Translations under genes and position numbers: made by a program
In this document: piece after piece, positions 1-10,129 of the stretch
Layout of the letters: each line of letters begins with the position of its first letter
How positions within the stretch are numbered: position 1 is the first letter of the stretch
DNA from: Cheiracanthium punctorium
Taxonomy: Eukaryota > Arthropoda > Arachnida > Araneae > Cheiracanthiidae
Assembly: GCA_038373885.1 (NCBI GenBank)
Contig: JAWZYV010013285.1
Span: forward strand, 1,054,001 to 1,118,000
Direction: 5' to 3'
Length of the DNA: 64,000 bases
The notes under the pieces: model-generated
Told to the model about the DNA's origin: nothing
Database searches by the model: none
The model's input: only the letters and a program-made list of their open reading frames with translations

Positions 1-1000
1 GAACTCACTTACTCAAATTCCATATTTCAGCCATTTTATTTTTTCGCCAAACTAAAAAAATTTACACATTAGCCTCGGAAATCTTCAATTCTTATTGTTT
101 TGCGTGTAAAGCATTACATTCCTGCTCTGATTTCCCATGCACACGAAATTATAATTTTAAAAAAAATAACCTTACGAATATAAACTAACAAAAAAAAAAT
201 CATTATTATTCTTTTATTTTTACTTTGAGAATTTAAAACATTTTATTCGGCAAAATCGCCACACATGGCAACCACGATCCTTATTTCACACTTTTTTCAC
301 TACAGGGGTTACAATTACGGAAAGATTTTTGCGTGAAGAGCATAAAAAATCTCTTAAATTCCGGGAACGGGTGGACTTTCAAAGTTTTAAAGTGGACAGT
401 GGTTTATTGTATATTATTTTACACATCTGTGCTAAATTTCAGGTCCATTTTTGTGGATTTGTATACGAATCAAATCCACAAACAAACAAACAAACATAAT
501 TTCATTTTTATTTATAAGATTTACCAGGCTTTGGCGAAAGTGAGAGCCGGCTTACTTATTACAGGAAAGCCAGAAACACAGTTAAAACCAGATTTAATTT
601 TTGCATTTTTAGTAGTGTTATTGAATAGCATGCTTATACTTTGTTGTAATTATACAGGTAGCGTAATTAACGTTTTATAAAACAATCTGGCCAACTTGTG
701 AAAAATTATCATTAATTATCAGTTTTTCTTCTCTTCTTAATCAATGCAAATAAATTAAATACTGCAATCTGATTTAAATTAAATAAACTTTTCATTTCTT
801 TTCATTAATAACAATAATAAAACTTAACTTTGGCATTTCAAAAATAATTTAAACAACAGAGAAAAGAAACTTAAAGTATACAACTATTCCTGTTGAGATC
901 CAATTTATTTAAGAAAGAAACAATATTTAGAATACCTTCTAAGATCATTATAATTTATCAAATTACTTATTTTACTCGAAAAATGGGCGAAAAACAGGAC
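1..1000. other. AT-rich intergenic or intronic sequence, no gene seen
   Basis: This stretch is dominated by A/T runs. A 115-codon open frame at 333-680 has no recognisable domain and looks like chance. I see no splice-bounded exon, terminal repeats or RNA gene here. Confidence 0.5.
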
Positions 1001-1004
1001 ATTT

Positions 1005-1245
1005 GATGTCCCGCACACACCTTCCGCGTAAGGTCCCGACACTCGTGGGACGGTTTGAAACCCTAGCCTCAGAAATCAGAGCAAATCATCGCAAAATCAG
1101 AGCAATCATCGCAGCAATACGAAACGGGTCCCGATTGCTCTGTCCACTAAAATAGGTTTTTGTGAGAAAAGGGGGAAATTTTCGAGCTCATGTACGGGGG
1201 GAGGGGCTCCGGAGCGCAATATTTAGGAGCCCCCTCTGGATTTTG
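1005..1245. repeat. GC-richer repeat remnant with hairpin, probably DNA-transposon derived
   Basis: The sequence is clearly richer in G/C than its flanks. It carries short self-complementary words such as GGACATTTGATGTCCC near 1000-1015, GTCCCGACACTCGTGGGAC near 1032-1051, and a hairpin at about 1200-1240 in which GAGGGGCTCC pairs with GGAGCCCCCTC. Such words are common at the ends of hAT-type elements, but I cannot define both ends or a target-site duplication, so the assignment is tentative. Confidence 0.35.
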
Positions 1246-1348
1246 CCTAATATGTAAAAATTCACTCTGAAAAAAGACGCACAGGAGCTGATCTCCGAAG
1301 ATCTATACAAATTAAACTCTGGATAGATTCCGAGTTAGTGTTGGTTAA

Positions 1349-1651
1349 CCTTTTCATAACGGTAAGTTTTTTAGCTTGTTTCCTGCAAAGACGGAAAAAT
1401 TCAACTGTTTTCTCTTTTCCACATCTCTTCTGTTGAAGCGGCACTTTATTTAACAATAGGTAGTGAATGTCCCTCTCCATCCATAACGATATTATTGATA
1501 TCGATATCCCTCTCATAATCTATTGGAACGTAGGAAACAGGTTATAATAACAGAGGGAGAGAAAACTGCTTGGTTGTGACATGTAAACTAAAACAGCCAT
1601 TTTAGAAGGTCCCTTTCGTCGATTAAGAATCGACCACCCGTCTTGAAAGGG
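1349..1651. mobile_element. piggyBac-like MITE, 303 bp, TTAA flanks
   Basis: The element is bounded by TTAA at 1345-1348 and again at 1652-1655. Its ends read CCTTTTCATAACGG on the left and, reverse-complemented, CCCTTTCAAGACGG on the right, so the terminal repeats match at most positions. TTAA target duplication with CCY...GGG ends is the hallmark of the piggyBac superfamily. No transposase is encoded, so this is a non-autonomous copy. The family assignment rests only on target site and termini. Confidence 0.6.
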
Positions 1652-1659
1652 TTAATTTA

Positions 1660-4600
1660 TGTTGCCGAGTATTTCTTTAAAGAACATTGACAACCATTTA
1701 AGACACAAAAGTCTTGGCCTTTAAAAATTAATTAATAGCATCAAGCAAATATATTCAACAAATTATTAATAGTTTTCCTTATACGTTTATGCAAACATAT
1801 ATAAATAACAACATTTAAATGTCATCCCGATGTCATTTGATATGCATTTTAAATTCACATTGCGTCGGCAAAATTTTCCGCTATCAAAACTTAAAAAAAA
1901 TTCTCTCTGAAATAAGGTAATTCAAGTACCATGGTACTATAATTGGGTACTATAAATGGATAACTGTTACAACTCCTCATTTTGCTAGGAGAGTAAGTGC
2001 GATTACCTGAAGAAAAGTCTGTTAAAAGTAATTTAAAATGCATTTAGCCGACAAAAGATGGGTAGATCAAAGTTAATTGTTTTTATAGCTCTGCGACGAT
2101 TTCAAAAGGGAACTATAAAGCTACAAACAATTTTTTAAAAAGTTTGAATCCAGGAGCGAAAGCAATGGATTTGAAGTAATTATTTATTCAAATGCTCCGC
2201 GAATACTGACGTAAATGAATATAACTACCCATTTAAAGTCGGGTGTTTAGTAGAATATTAAGTTTTAATGAACAAACTGCAAGTTATATTAAACAGTCTG
2301 CTAACTTCATAAATAATTTTAAAATTTGTTTTGCATTTAAGTTGGATAATGTAGGAAGCCGGGCTTAGAGAATACTAAAATCATTGTCAGGCCGGAATGG
2401 AAAAGCTAAATTATTTATTCAGTAACAGGATATTACCTGAGACTGCTCATGTAAAAGTTATATTAAATGGCGTTTATGCCAAACTATTAATGTACAATTT
2501 TTGTTGTCCTATAACTATCACTTTTTTATTTTAACATTAAAGTAAATAAAAGAAATTAATTTACTAAAAACTTCATATTTCATCATTTCCAATAATCATT
2601 AACAATAACTTATTCTAATTTACGAAGATTATAAAAATAAAAACTGTATTACATATGAGCTGTTTTTTAATTTAAAAAAGTTATATTTTTTAAACGTACA
2701 TCCACTCAAAAAAGTATTCCAGCTCACGTCATATTTTCTATCTCAGTTACATCATTAAAATATTGGACTCTGTGAAGGTGAATCGTGTCATACATAATAA
2801 TAATTTCTCATATTTCTTATATTTCTCTCTACGCTCTTCCAGAAATAATTAGTTATTCACAAAACTAAAACACGAAATTCGGCTATTACTTGAATACCCT
2901 TTTGAGTGGGTGTAGATGAAATTTATATTTCTGAATGTAGACTTTCCAGAGGTTTTCAAACTCATTATCCATATTATTTTAAAAGTTGTGAACATTACCT
3001 CCAATTGAATAAAACTGCTTTGATTAAGCAATCGAAAAGATTCATCACATATTTTTATTATATCAATTAATTGCGTAAAATCAGAAATCAAATCACTAAA
3101 ATTACATTGTATTTAATTTAAAACGTACACCCACGCACTCAACTCAGTGGATGCAGATATTTGATACTTAATTTAACAGTACCAGGTACTCACATTTCCT
3201 CATTTATGAAGATGCACATACGCACGCCGAAATTGTTAAATATTCATTTCAAATTTTCAGTTTAAAATGTATTGTAACTTCGCAAATTATAATGAAATGC
3301 AAATATATGTCATGTTTAATTTGCTTAAAATGTTTAAGTTATTACTTAAAGTGTTTATTCTTTAAACAAAATTTAATTTATCAAGTAATTTTCCTGAATA
3401 TAAATATTCATGGAAGCAGTTTTATAATTGAATGAAAGCGTTTACTCTACTTTACATAAAACACTTGTTTCGTCTGTCAGCGTATTCATTAATCTTCAAT
3501 TTTTAAAATCTACTAAATGATGCCATGAAACGGGGCTTATAGAAAAACATTTTTTCTTTCGTCCGACAATATCAGAATTAAGAGTATTGTTATATTCGTA
3601 CTACACGTAATTTATATTAATTTTTAGTAAAGTGTATTAAGAATATATGTTTAACACACTTATAATATTCAATTTCAATTTCATAAAAATGCACAGAAAA
3701 AAGCATTATTATTGAACCAAAGTTATAGCTGATAATAATTGTTTTTGGTTCATTAATTGTTGTTGAACGAAAATGCATTTCGTTAAATAATCTTGTCTGC
3801 TTACCTTTTCACTAATTTCAAGAATCCAATGGTAACCTAAATCTGTAGGTCTGTATTTAATTACACTACGGCTGTATACAATAGGGATAGTATACTTTAC
3901 TTTATCCATTTTATACATTAAATAATAAATTTGCCTGCTTTAAGCAATGGATCATTTTTTAATTAAACTTCAAATTTTCAATTTATTAATCATTGAAATT
4001 TAAAACATCAAATAATATCATGCCTGGAGTAAACTTAATTAGCTGTCAAGATAAGTTATCAGGGTAGGGTTTTTGCCGTCAAAAAGTATGCAAAATGGCT
4101 TTATTAGCAATCGGTGTCACTGTTTCAAAGGGCGTGATAGAAAGGTTCTCTAGTTCCTTTCTTGTGTGTTTTTAAAATTTAAGAAAAGAATATTAAGTCT
4201 GGATATTTTGTATTAATGCCCCTCCCCTCTTTAGATATAAACGAAAATCATCTAAGTAGAATTTTTAGGGTGTAATGCATGAAATGTTTTAAAATATTCA
4301 AAATTAATAATAAAATAAAATAAAATAAAACTTGTAAATGTAGAAAGTTTTTTATGAGTGTCATATTTATTTCCTTCAAAATATAAAAAATTCGTAATAA
4401 TTATGCTTGAAAAATGTAAATTTCCTAAATATATTTTTTTTCCATCAAAGCAGTTATTTTTTTCCAAATATTTTTTATAATCTTCTTTAAGGTACTTATA
4501 ATTTTAGGATACATTTTTCATTTTAAGTATAATTAATCAAAATAAAAATACTATGTTCTCAAAGATATTTGTTTTTGACAGTTTTCGACATTTTTATGAA

Positions 4601-5360
4601 AGAGGTTTTTGACTGCACGGTAAAAGACATTAAGCATCAAAATCTTGCCAACCCTGCAAGTAATACATTGATATTAAAAAGGATGAATGATCATACAGTT
4701 TTCTTTTGATAAAATTAATATAAGAGATCATTGTTTGAAATAATGCATAAACTAAAATTCCTATCATTAACTTATTCATCTGAATATTTTCATTAGAGCC
4801 CTTTGGCATACATAAGTCTTTTTAGATTTAATATCATTTAATTTTTAATGCAAAATCCTAATTAGATCTTCATGGATAGTTCAATTAATTGTTATGCAAA
4901 ACAATGGCACTTAAATAAACATTGAGCACTTAGTATTCCTGGATGCCTAGAGCTGACCGCTTTAACACATTTAAATAAACAGTTTTGATTCGAGAAATAG
5001 CAATCTCTCGAATTTAATGTCAGTGAAATAATAATCTGTGTTGTGAAAGAAATGAAACTACGCTACTGGAGAAAAAATAAATTAACTGAAATGGGAAAAC
5101 CCCTGTGATTTACTCGAAGAGTCAACTGCAACAGAATTAATGTACTATTTAAAACATTACAGTTATTTAGTATAGGTAAATATGACATATATTTGTTGAT
5201 TATGTACACTTTGATACATTTAATGTTTTACCTGCATACATTCGAATTTTGACTGACACTGTAGTCACTTCAAGGAAGATTTTCCAATTATTCAAAGGAA
5301 AATTTTCTGAAATGTATATTTGTTCCAAGTATACCACTGTAAGATATTGACCTTTTAAAG
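1660..5360. other. AT-rich stretch without identifiable gene, probable intron of the minus-strand gene
   Basis: If the minus-strand exon at 5517-5976 is real, this region lies in its first intron or beyond. I looked for downstream exons with an acceptor in the required phase and found none that convinced me. A candidate at about 3805-3930 has a good GTAAG donor but the wrong acceptor phase and no recognisable domain. Open frames of up to 80 codons are otherwise typical of random AT-rich DNA. A short TAAAA run lies at 4310-4330. Confidence 0.5.
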
Positions 5361-5510
5361 ACATTTGTTTATTTTTTTGTTATTTAATGAAATCCAACAG
5401 GCATTTCACAGAAGAGAAGTAAAAGGAATAATGCACCACCTATCAACTTTTTCTTTTGATGCACGGTTCACGGTCAACGTGCTCGCTGTCAATAAGAATA
5501 AAATTCCATT

Positions 5511-5516
5511 ACTCAC
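5511..5516 (-). promoter_or_regulatory. 5' splice site of the NtA-like exon
   Basis: On the minus strand the sequence reads ATCG followed by GTGAGT, a consensus donor. The open frame would otherwise stop two codons later (TAA at 5511-5509), which supports splicing here. Confidence 0.7.
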
Positions 5517-5976
5517 CGATAGCCTCCAGTGCCAGTTCTTTATCTCTGGAATACACTACAGCTGGCCCGTACACACCGTCGTACCGAGCTGTCAATTGCC
5601 CGTCAGCTGTCACATCGAAGAACAAGATGTAAGTCTCTCCGGGGTTCACGTCCGATTCGCACTTGCTGGGATCTCCGAAGTTGGAAGCGTTCACCAACCT
5701 GCGGTTGAGGGCCGTCTCAAGCTGCGACGGCAAGCGTTGCTGGTAAATCTCCGACACTTGCTGCTCGCCTTTGAGTACGTTGAAGACCAGGAATTCCGCG
5801 CTGTAGCTGGTAGTGTTGTTCTTGGTCTTGTACACCGTCCTAGTGTAAGCGGCCAACACTACTTCCGAGTCTATAGCGCGTTCTTCCAGTCCTTTAGCCT
5901 TGGCGTCGTCGGACAGTAAAACGCAGGAGTGCGCGGCCAGTGGTATCGTTAAAAAAGCTAGAAGTAGGTAATTCAT
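5517..5976 (-). CDS. First coding exon of a secreted protein with an agrin NtA-like (NTR fold) domain
   Basis: The reading frame opens with ATG at 5976 in a good context (ATCAACATGA). Residues 1-17 form a signal peptide (MNYLLLAFLTIPLAAHS) followed by Cys18. Residues 18-140 have the layout of the N-terminal agrin (NtA) domain, an NTR/TIMP-like OB fold: a Cys near the start, a LEERAIDSEVVLAAYT stretch, a VFNVLKGE strand, then NFGDPSKCESDVNPGETYILFF, which matches the agrin FGDP-x-x-C signature in spacing. NNTT and NAS are possible N-glycosylation sites. The frame runs into GTGAGT, so the exon ends at 5517 after 153 codons plus one base (phase 1, usual for extracellular modules). The exon is markedly GC-richer than its surroundings, as expected for real coding DNA. 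Later exons are not visible. It could be an agrin-like matrix protein or another NTR-domain secreted protein such as a TIMP relative; the sequence alone does not decide. Confidence 0.75.
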
Positions 5977-6949
5977 GTTGATTTTTATCCACTAGCCGTC
6001 GTATATTTACAACTTGGCTTAAAGAAATAGAGTAGTATAATATAGATCCATACAATGTGATAAAAATTATCTCTGCTTTTTAGTAAATATTATACATCTT
6101 TCTCTTCGGGATACGTGGATGCAATCAGATGATTTCACAAAATATAATATCTAGGTATGAATTAGATGTATCTAGGTTACTTCCTTATTGTGTTATCATA
6201 TAATGATTAGCTGAATATTTACCAGAACGATTTGTTGACTAGTTTATGCTTGAATCAATCGGAGAGAAAAATTAACAGATGTAGGAACGATCTTTCTAAG
6301 GGAGACATTCTATTTTAAGTACGACATCACTGACTAGTTTTGAAGAAAAGTTTTGAAAATATCTTTTGCTTCGAGTAAAATTATATTTTTTCGGAGATCA
6401 TTCACATTTAATTACATATACGCTAAAGATTTGACTAGACTGATTCGAACAAGTCATGTATGAAAAAAAAAAAAAATGTCGAAGTAGAATAGAAAAAAAA
6501 ATTGGAGACAATTAAGTACTAAAATATATATTATACGGCAGTGAATGATATTTTTACAAAATGCAAGATTCCTATTAAAAATGGAAAACTTTTAAAACAA
6601 TATTTACAATATTATATAAGATTATTTGAATGTTTGAAATTCTTCATGGTTCAGTGCGTAAAATATATCTTCAATGTTGGCTCATCGAATTCGCATGCCA
6701 TACACAGAACGGAAAGCTTTTGCAGAGCAATTCCATTGCACACATTTATAGAAAAAATTTACTAAATCCTGAGTTATATTTATAATCTTTTAAACACTTA
6801 TCGCGATTATAAGTACTAGAAATGCATTCTGCTCCAATGAAATCGGTATCTGACCTAAATGCAACACTAATTCGAACAGTATTTTTTGTTTTTTTAAAGA
6901 TGGCACTTTCTTATGTCATCTTTCTTCATTCGAAAATCCAAATAGAAAC

Positions 6950-7330
6950 CTGCAACACATGGTCCATTCAGCGCTAACAAATTCTCCCGGAACCGACTTC
7001 AACTCACTGACTGTCGGCTACCGACTGCCGAGGGGTTACCGCGGGAACGGGAGGAAGGGTGACAAGAAAAAACAAAAAAAGAGAATCTCGCCAAAGTCGT
7101 CTCGCCAAGCGCGCGCGCCTCGCCTGCCAAACCGAGCCAAGTCAATAAACGATGAAGCACTCACGGTTCGGGGAGCGCTGAATGTCAAGCTGTCTCGTAA
7201 GTGTTGGGAGATAAGATTTCTTTCTTTCTTTCTTCAGCGCAGAGAGCCGCTCCTTCAAAAAAGTAAAGCAGGCCGAAGTGGTGGCTGTGCGGGGAAATTA
7301 CGATTCCGGACTCACTTGAATGAGTTGCCG
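6950..7330. promoter_or_regulatory. CpG-rich, promoter-like island upstream of the NtA-like exon
   Basis: This block is much richer in G/C and in CpG than anything around it, with runs such as GCGCGCGCGCC near 7110. It lies about 1 kb upstream of the minus-strand start codon at 5976, where a promoter or non-coding first exon would be expected. On the minus strand an arthropod-type initiator TCAGT occurs at 7006-7010, and donor-like GTGAGT words occur on that strand. On the plus strand a GTAAGT follows CTGTCTC at about 7199. A 124-codon open frame crosses it on the plus strand but is basic and low in complexity, and I do not call it a gene. Which strand is transcribed is unknown. Confidence 0.4.
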
Positions 7331-7508
7331 TAAATTGAAATGCAAATAATGGCTTGCGGATAGAACTGTCGTCAGATTTTGAAAGATTTGAATGGTTAAA
7401 AGCAGGTTGTATCCCTAAAGAACACTTTCGAAATGAATGGAGAGAGAATTCTGAATGAGCTGTCAAAAAGCAATATATTTTTGCTCTGGAAAAGTTAAAT
7501 GTTGCTCA

Positions 7509-7560
7509 TATAATAATAATAATAATAATTACAATAATAATTATAGTTACAATGCAAACA
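7509..7560. repeat. AAT microsatellite
   Basis: A run of about six imperfect AAT units around 7510-7530, continuing as related AT-rich sequence. Confidence 0.6.
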
Positions 7561-7633
7561 TTAATAAAAAAATAGAAAAGAAAAATGTATAATAACTTAT
7601 TAAAAACTATATAATACCTTAATACGTTGTACA

Positions 7634-7784
7634 CAGTGGCGTAGCTACGGGAGGTTTATAACCCCCCCCCCATGCGGAATATTTTTGTCATACAAAATGC
7701 ATTTTCTTCACCCACAGGCGAAATATATATACATGAGTTGCAGTAGTCGTAACCCCCCAATAAAAATTTCTTGATACATCCCTG
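7634..7784. mobile_element. Short hAT-type element remnant
   Basis: It starts with CAGTGGCGTAGCTACGGG, a typical hAT-superfamily terminus, followed by a C-run. The right end reads TTGATACATCCCTG, which is compatible with a decayed inverted copy (expected TAGCTACGCCACTG). No convincing 8-bp target duplication survives, so the right boundary is tentative. There is no coding capacity. Confidence 0.45.
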
Positions 7785-8431
7785 ATTATGTAATATAATT
7801 TAAAAAACTACATTAAGTTATGGTTGCAAAAATAATCAAATTATTAATAATGAACATTAATAAAAATAGAAAAAAACGAATAACATTAAAATTAATTGTT
7901 GATAGTTTCAAAATTTTAACTAATATAAAGACATCCACAACATTTTTAATTATTGTACTACACTGAATTCTTTCTGGACCGCTCTAAATTATTGAAGCAC
8001 ATGATAAAACCTATTTATTACTTGGCTTATAATCTGAAACTGCTAAGATAAACCATATTTTATTTCCCCAGTGTCATTTGTGTAGCTATCAGGGGATTAC
8101 TCGTTACTACTAAAGCAACGAGTGTACAAGCCAGTTTCCTTGAAAAGACCTCCACAAAGACATCCCTTAGGCTAGTGCAGCGTCTATAGATGAGCACTAT
8201 TGATTGCTTACAAGGTAGTTACAAAATAGCGTAAGGTGTTCTAAGCCCCCTAGCGAATACATTATTGGATGACACACTACGAAATTTGGAGAGCGTGCGT
8301 AGTGGACCATGGGATTTTGATTTTTAATGAAAACAATAGTACCAAAAGTCGCCACCAGGTGAAATAATGTCACTGTTTACCGAATAATATGGATTGATTT
8401 GCATAATCGCGTTCTTTATTGCAATTACCAG

Positions 8432-8591
8432 TATAAAATAAAGACTTGGAGCGTTCTCACCATTCTGAGGCGAACTGGCTTGAAGCAATTGTACCTTTTT
8501 TAACTTTTGTGCAGACTAACAACTACTTTGCGTCAGCTGTCTTCTTGCTGTGATAGGATTCCTGTAGTTTCAAACCACTGCATCATGTTCC
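8432..8591 (+). promoter_or_regulatory. Candidate TATA promoter and very short first coding exon
   Basis: TATAAAAT occurs at 8432-8439. A start site about 30 bases downstream would give a leader with no ATG until 8585. That ATG reads ATG TTC C and runs straight into GTAAGT at 8592-8597, so the coding part of the exon would be only seven bases, ending in phase 1. A two-to-four-codon first coding exon with a TATA promoter is a common layout in arthropod secreted and cuticular protein genes. No second exon was recognised downstream, so this could equally be a chance arrangement or part of an LTR. Confidence 0.25.
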
Positions 8592-8829
8592 GTAAGTTTG
8601 TTATGCTCATCGGTTCTTTACACAACGTCTTTAACCGCCGAAATGTACGAAGTTCAGATAAGGCATCCTTGTTCTTCTGGAAACAGTTTGACTGAAAAAT
8701 CAAGGTCCTTTAATTCAAGAGCCGTCGGAAACCTATTTGGTCTCAAAATGATGAAAATTCTCTCAACCTTTCCATTTGTACTCATAATAGCAAAGCGATT
8801 ATGCAAATTTATTCATTTTATTCGGTAAA

Positions 8830-9740
8830 CCTAGTGACAACTTTTTTTCTTTAAAAATTGAAATCCAATGGACTATGTGCGCCCGTGAAATTTGAGTATA
8901 TTTCGTCCGATACTTTATTTACTAGAGGGCTCTAAACACCTAGCGTTATTTTTATAAGCACCCCGTATCTTTTTATTCCATAACGTAGAACCATTGTTTA
9001 GCATGAGCGTAGGGGGGCGTAGAAGAATGAAAATGAAATTTAAGCAGCCCCATAGTACTTATTTTGGAAGAAGAATAACTATCCATAATCCTTATAATTT
9101 TGTCTTAGAATAATAAAATGAGTGGCAGTATTCAAGACCAAATTTAAAGTATCATTTAATCAACTTTGGCATTTAAAAGAAATCTTAAGACATTTCACTA
9201 TATTTTTTTAGAAATTATTAAAAAAAAACAAAATATTGTTCTATTATAATAAAAAAAGCGTAGTAATTATTTTTAACATGCATAAGTTAAATTTGGAGAA
9301 ATTTAATTAACCAAAGTAACGGAATTTATTAGCCAAGAAAGCAAACAAAGTGTAAGTAGCAAGGGAAAAAAACCTTAAGTTAATATTTTTTGTTCTGTGA
9401 AAACAACTTTCAGGGAAAATTGAGAACACTGTCGATATTTTCGATTATCTTGCACAGTGAAAGTTGGTACAAAAAGAGGAACGCTATTTAATAACTTTGT
9501 TTATAAGATAAAATACCAAGAGTGCATTATGCCACACGACGTAGCGCGTACATGGAAATTGAATGACCTGAGAATCAGGTTACTGGTTTTATTTAAATTT
9601 CTGTATATTGGTTAAAGTATTGTTAATTTAATAATTTAAGCAATAGTAATTCGCCGAAAAATAAAAAAAAGGTAAATTTTGAATAGCACATTGTCAAATT
9701 AATGAATACATTTTTTAAATATTAATAAGTAACTTATAAT
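8830..9740. other. AT-rich stretch without gene
   Basis: No open frame, terminal repeat or exon-like block stands out in this region. Confidence 0.45.
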
Positions 9741-9748
9741 TCATTTTT

Positions 9749-10127
9749 GTTTATGTTATCATTAAAGCGTGTACGTAATTCGCCGATTACCTAGTTTAGT
9801 GCTTCCTAACCTTTTACACTGTAGATAGTATAAAATAAGTAATGTTTATGTTATCATTAAAGCGTGTACGTAATTCGCCGATTACCTAGTTTAGTGCTTC
9901 CTAACCTTTTACACTGTAGATAGTCTAAAATAAGTAATGTTTATGTTATCATTAAAGCGTGTACGTAATTCGCCGATTACCTAGTTTAGTGCTTCCTAAC
10001 CTTTTACACTGTAGATAGTCTAAAATAAGTAATGTTTATGTTATCATTAAAGCGTGTACGTAATTCGCCGATTACCTAGTTTAGTGCTTCCTAACCTTTT
10101 ACACTGTAGATAGTCTAAAATAAGTAA
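9749..10127. repeat. Tandem array of four 95-bp units
   Basis: The word GTTTATGTTATCATTAAAG recurs at 9749, 9844, 9939 and 10034, an exact spacing of 95 bases. The copies appear identical apart from one base: the first reads TAGTATA where the others read TAGTCTA. The array ends at TAAGTAA near 10127. Near-identity implies recent expansion or ongoing homogenisation. The unit has no open frame and I do not recognise it. Confidence 0.9.
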
Positions 10128-10129
10128 AA

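Noticed and set aside
333..680. 115-codon plus-strand open frame near the left edge
   Set aside because: Composition follows the AT-rich surroundings, no domain, no splice context.
3805..3930. Possible minus-strand exon ending at GTAAG
   Set aside because: The available acceptors give phase 2, not the phase 1 needed after the NtA-like exon, and the peptide has no recognisable domain.
5365..5919. 184-codon plus-strand open frame
   Set aside because: It is antisense to the NtA-like exon, whose signal peptide, domain and donor are far more convincing.
6959..7333. 124-codon plus-strand frame in the CpG-rich island
   Set aside because: Low-complexity basic sequence of the kind any GC-rich stretch gives; no domain.
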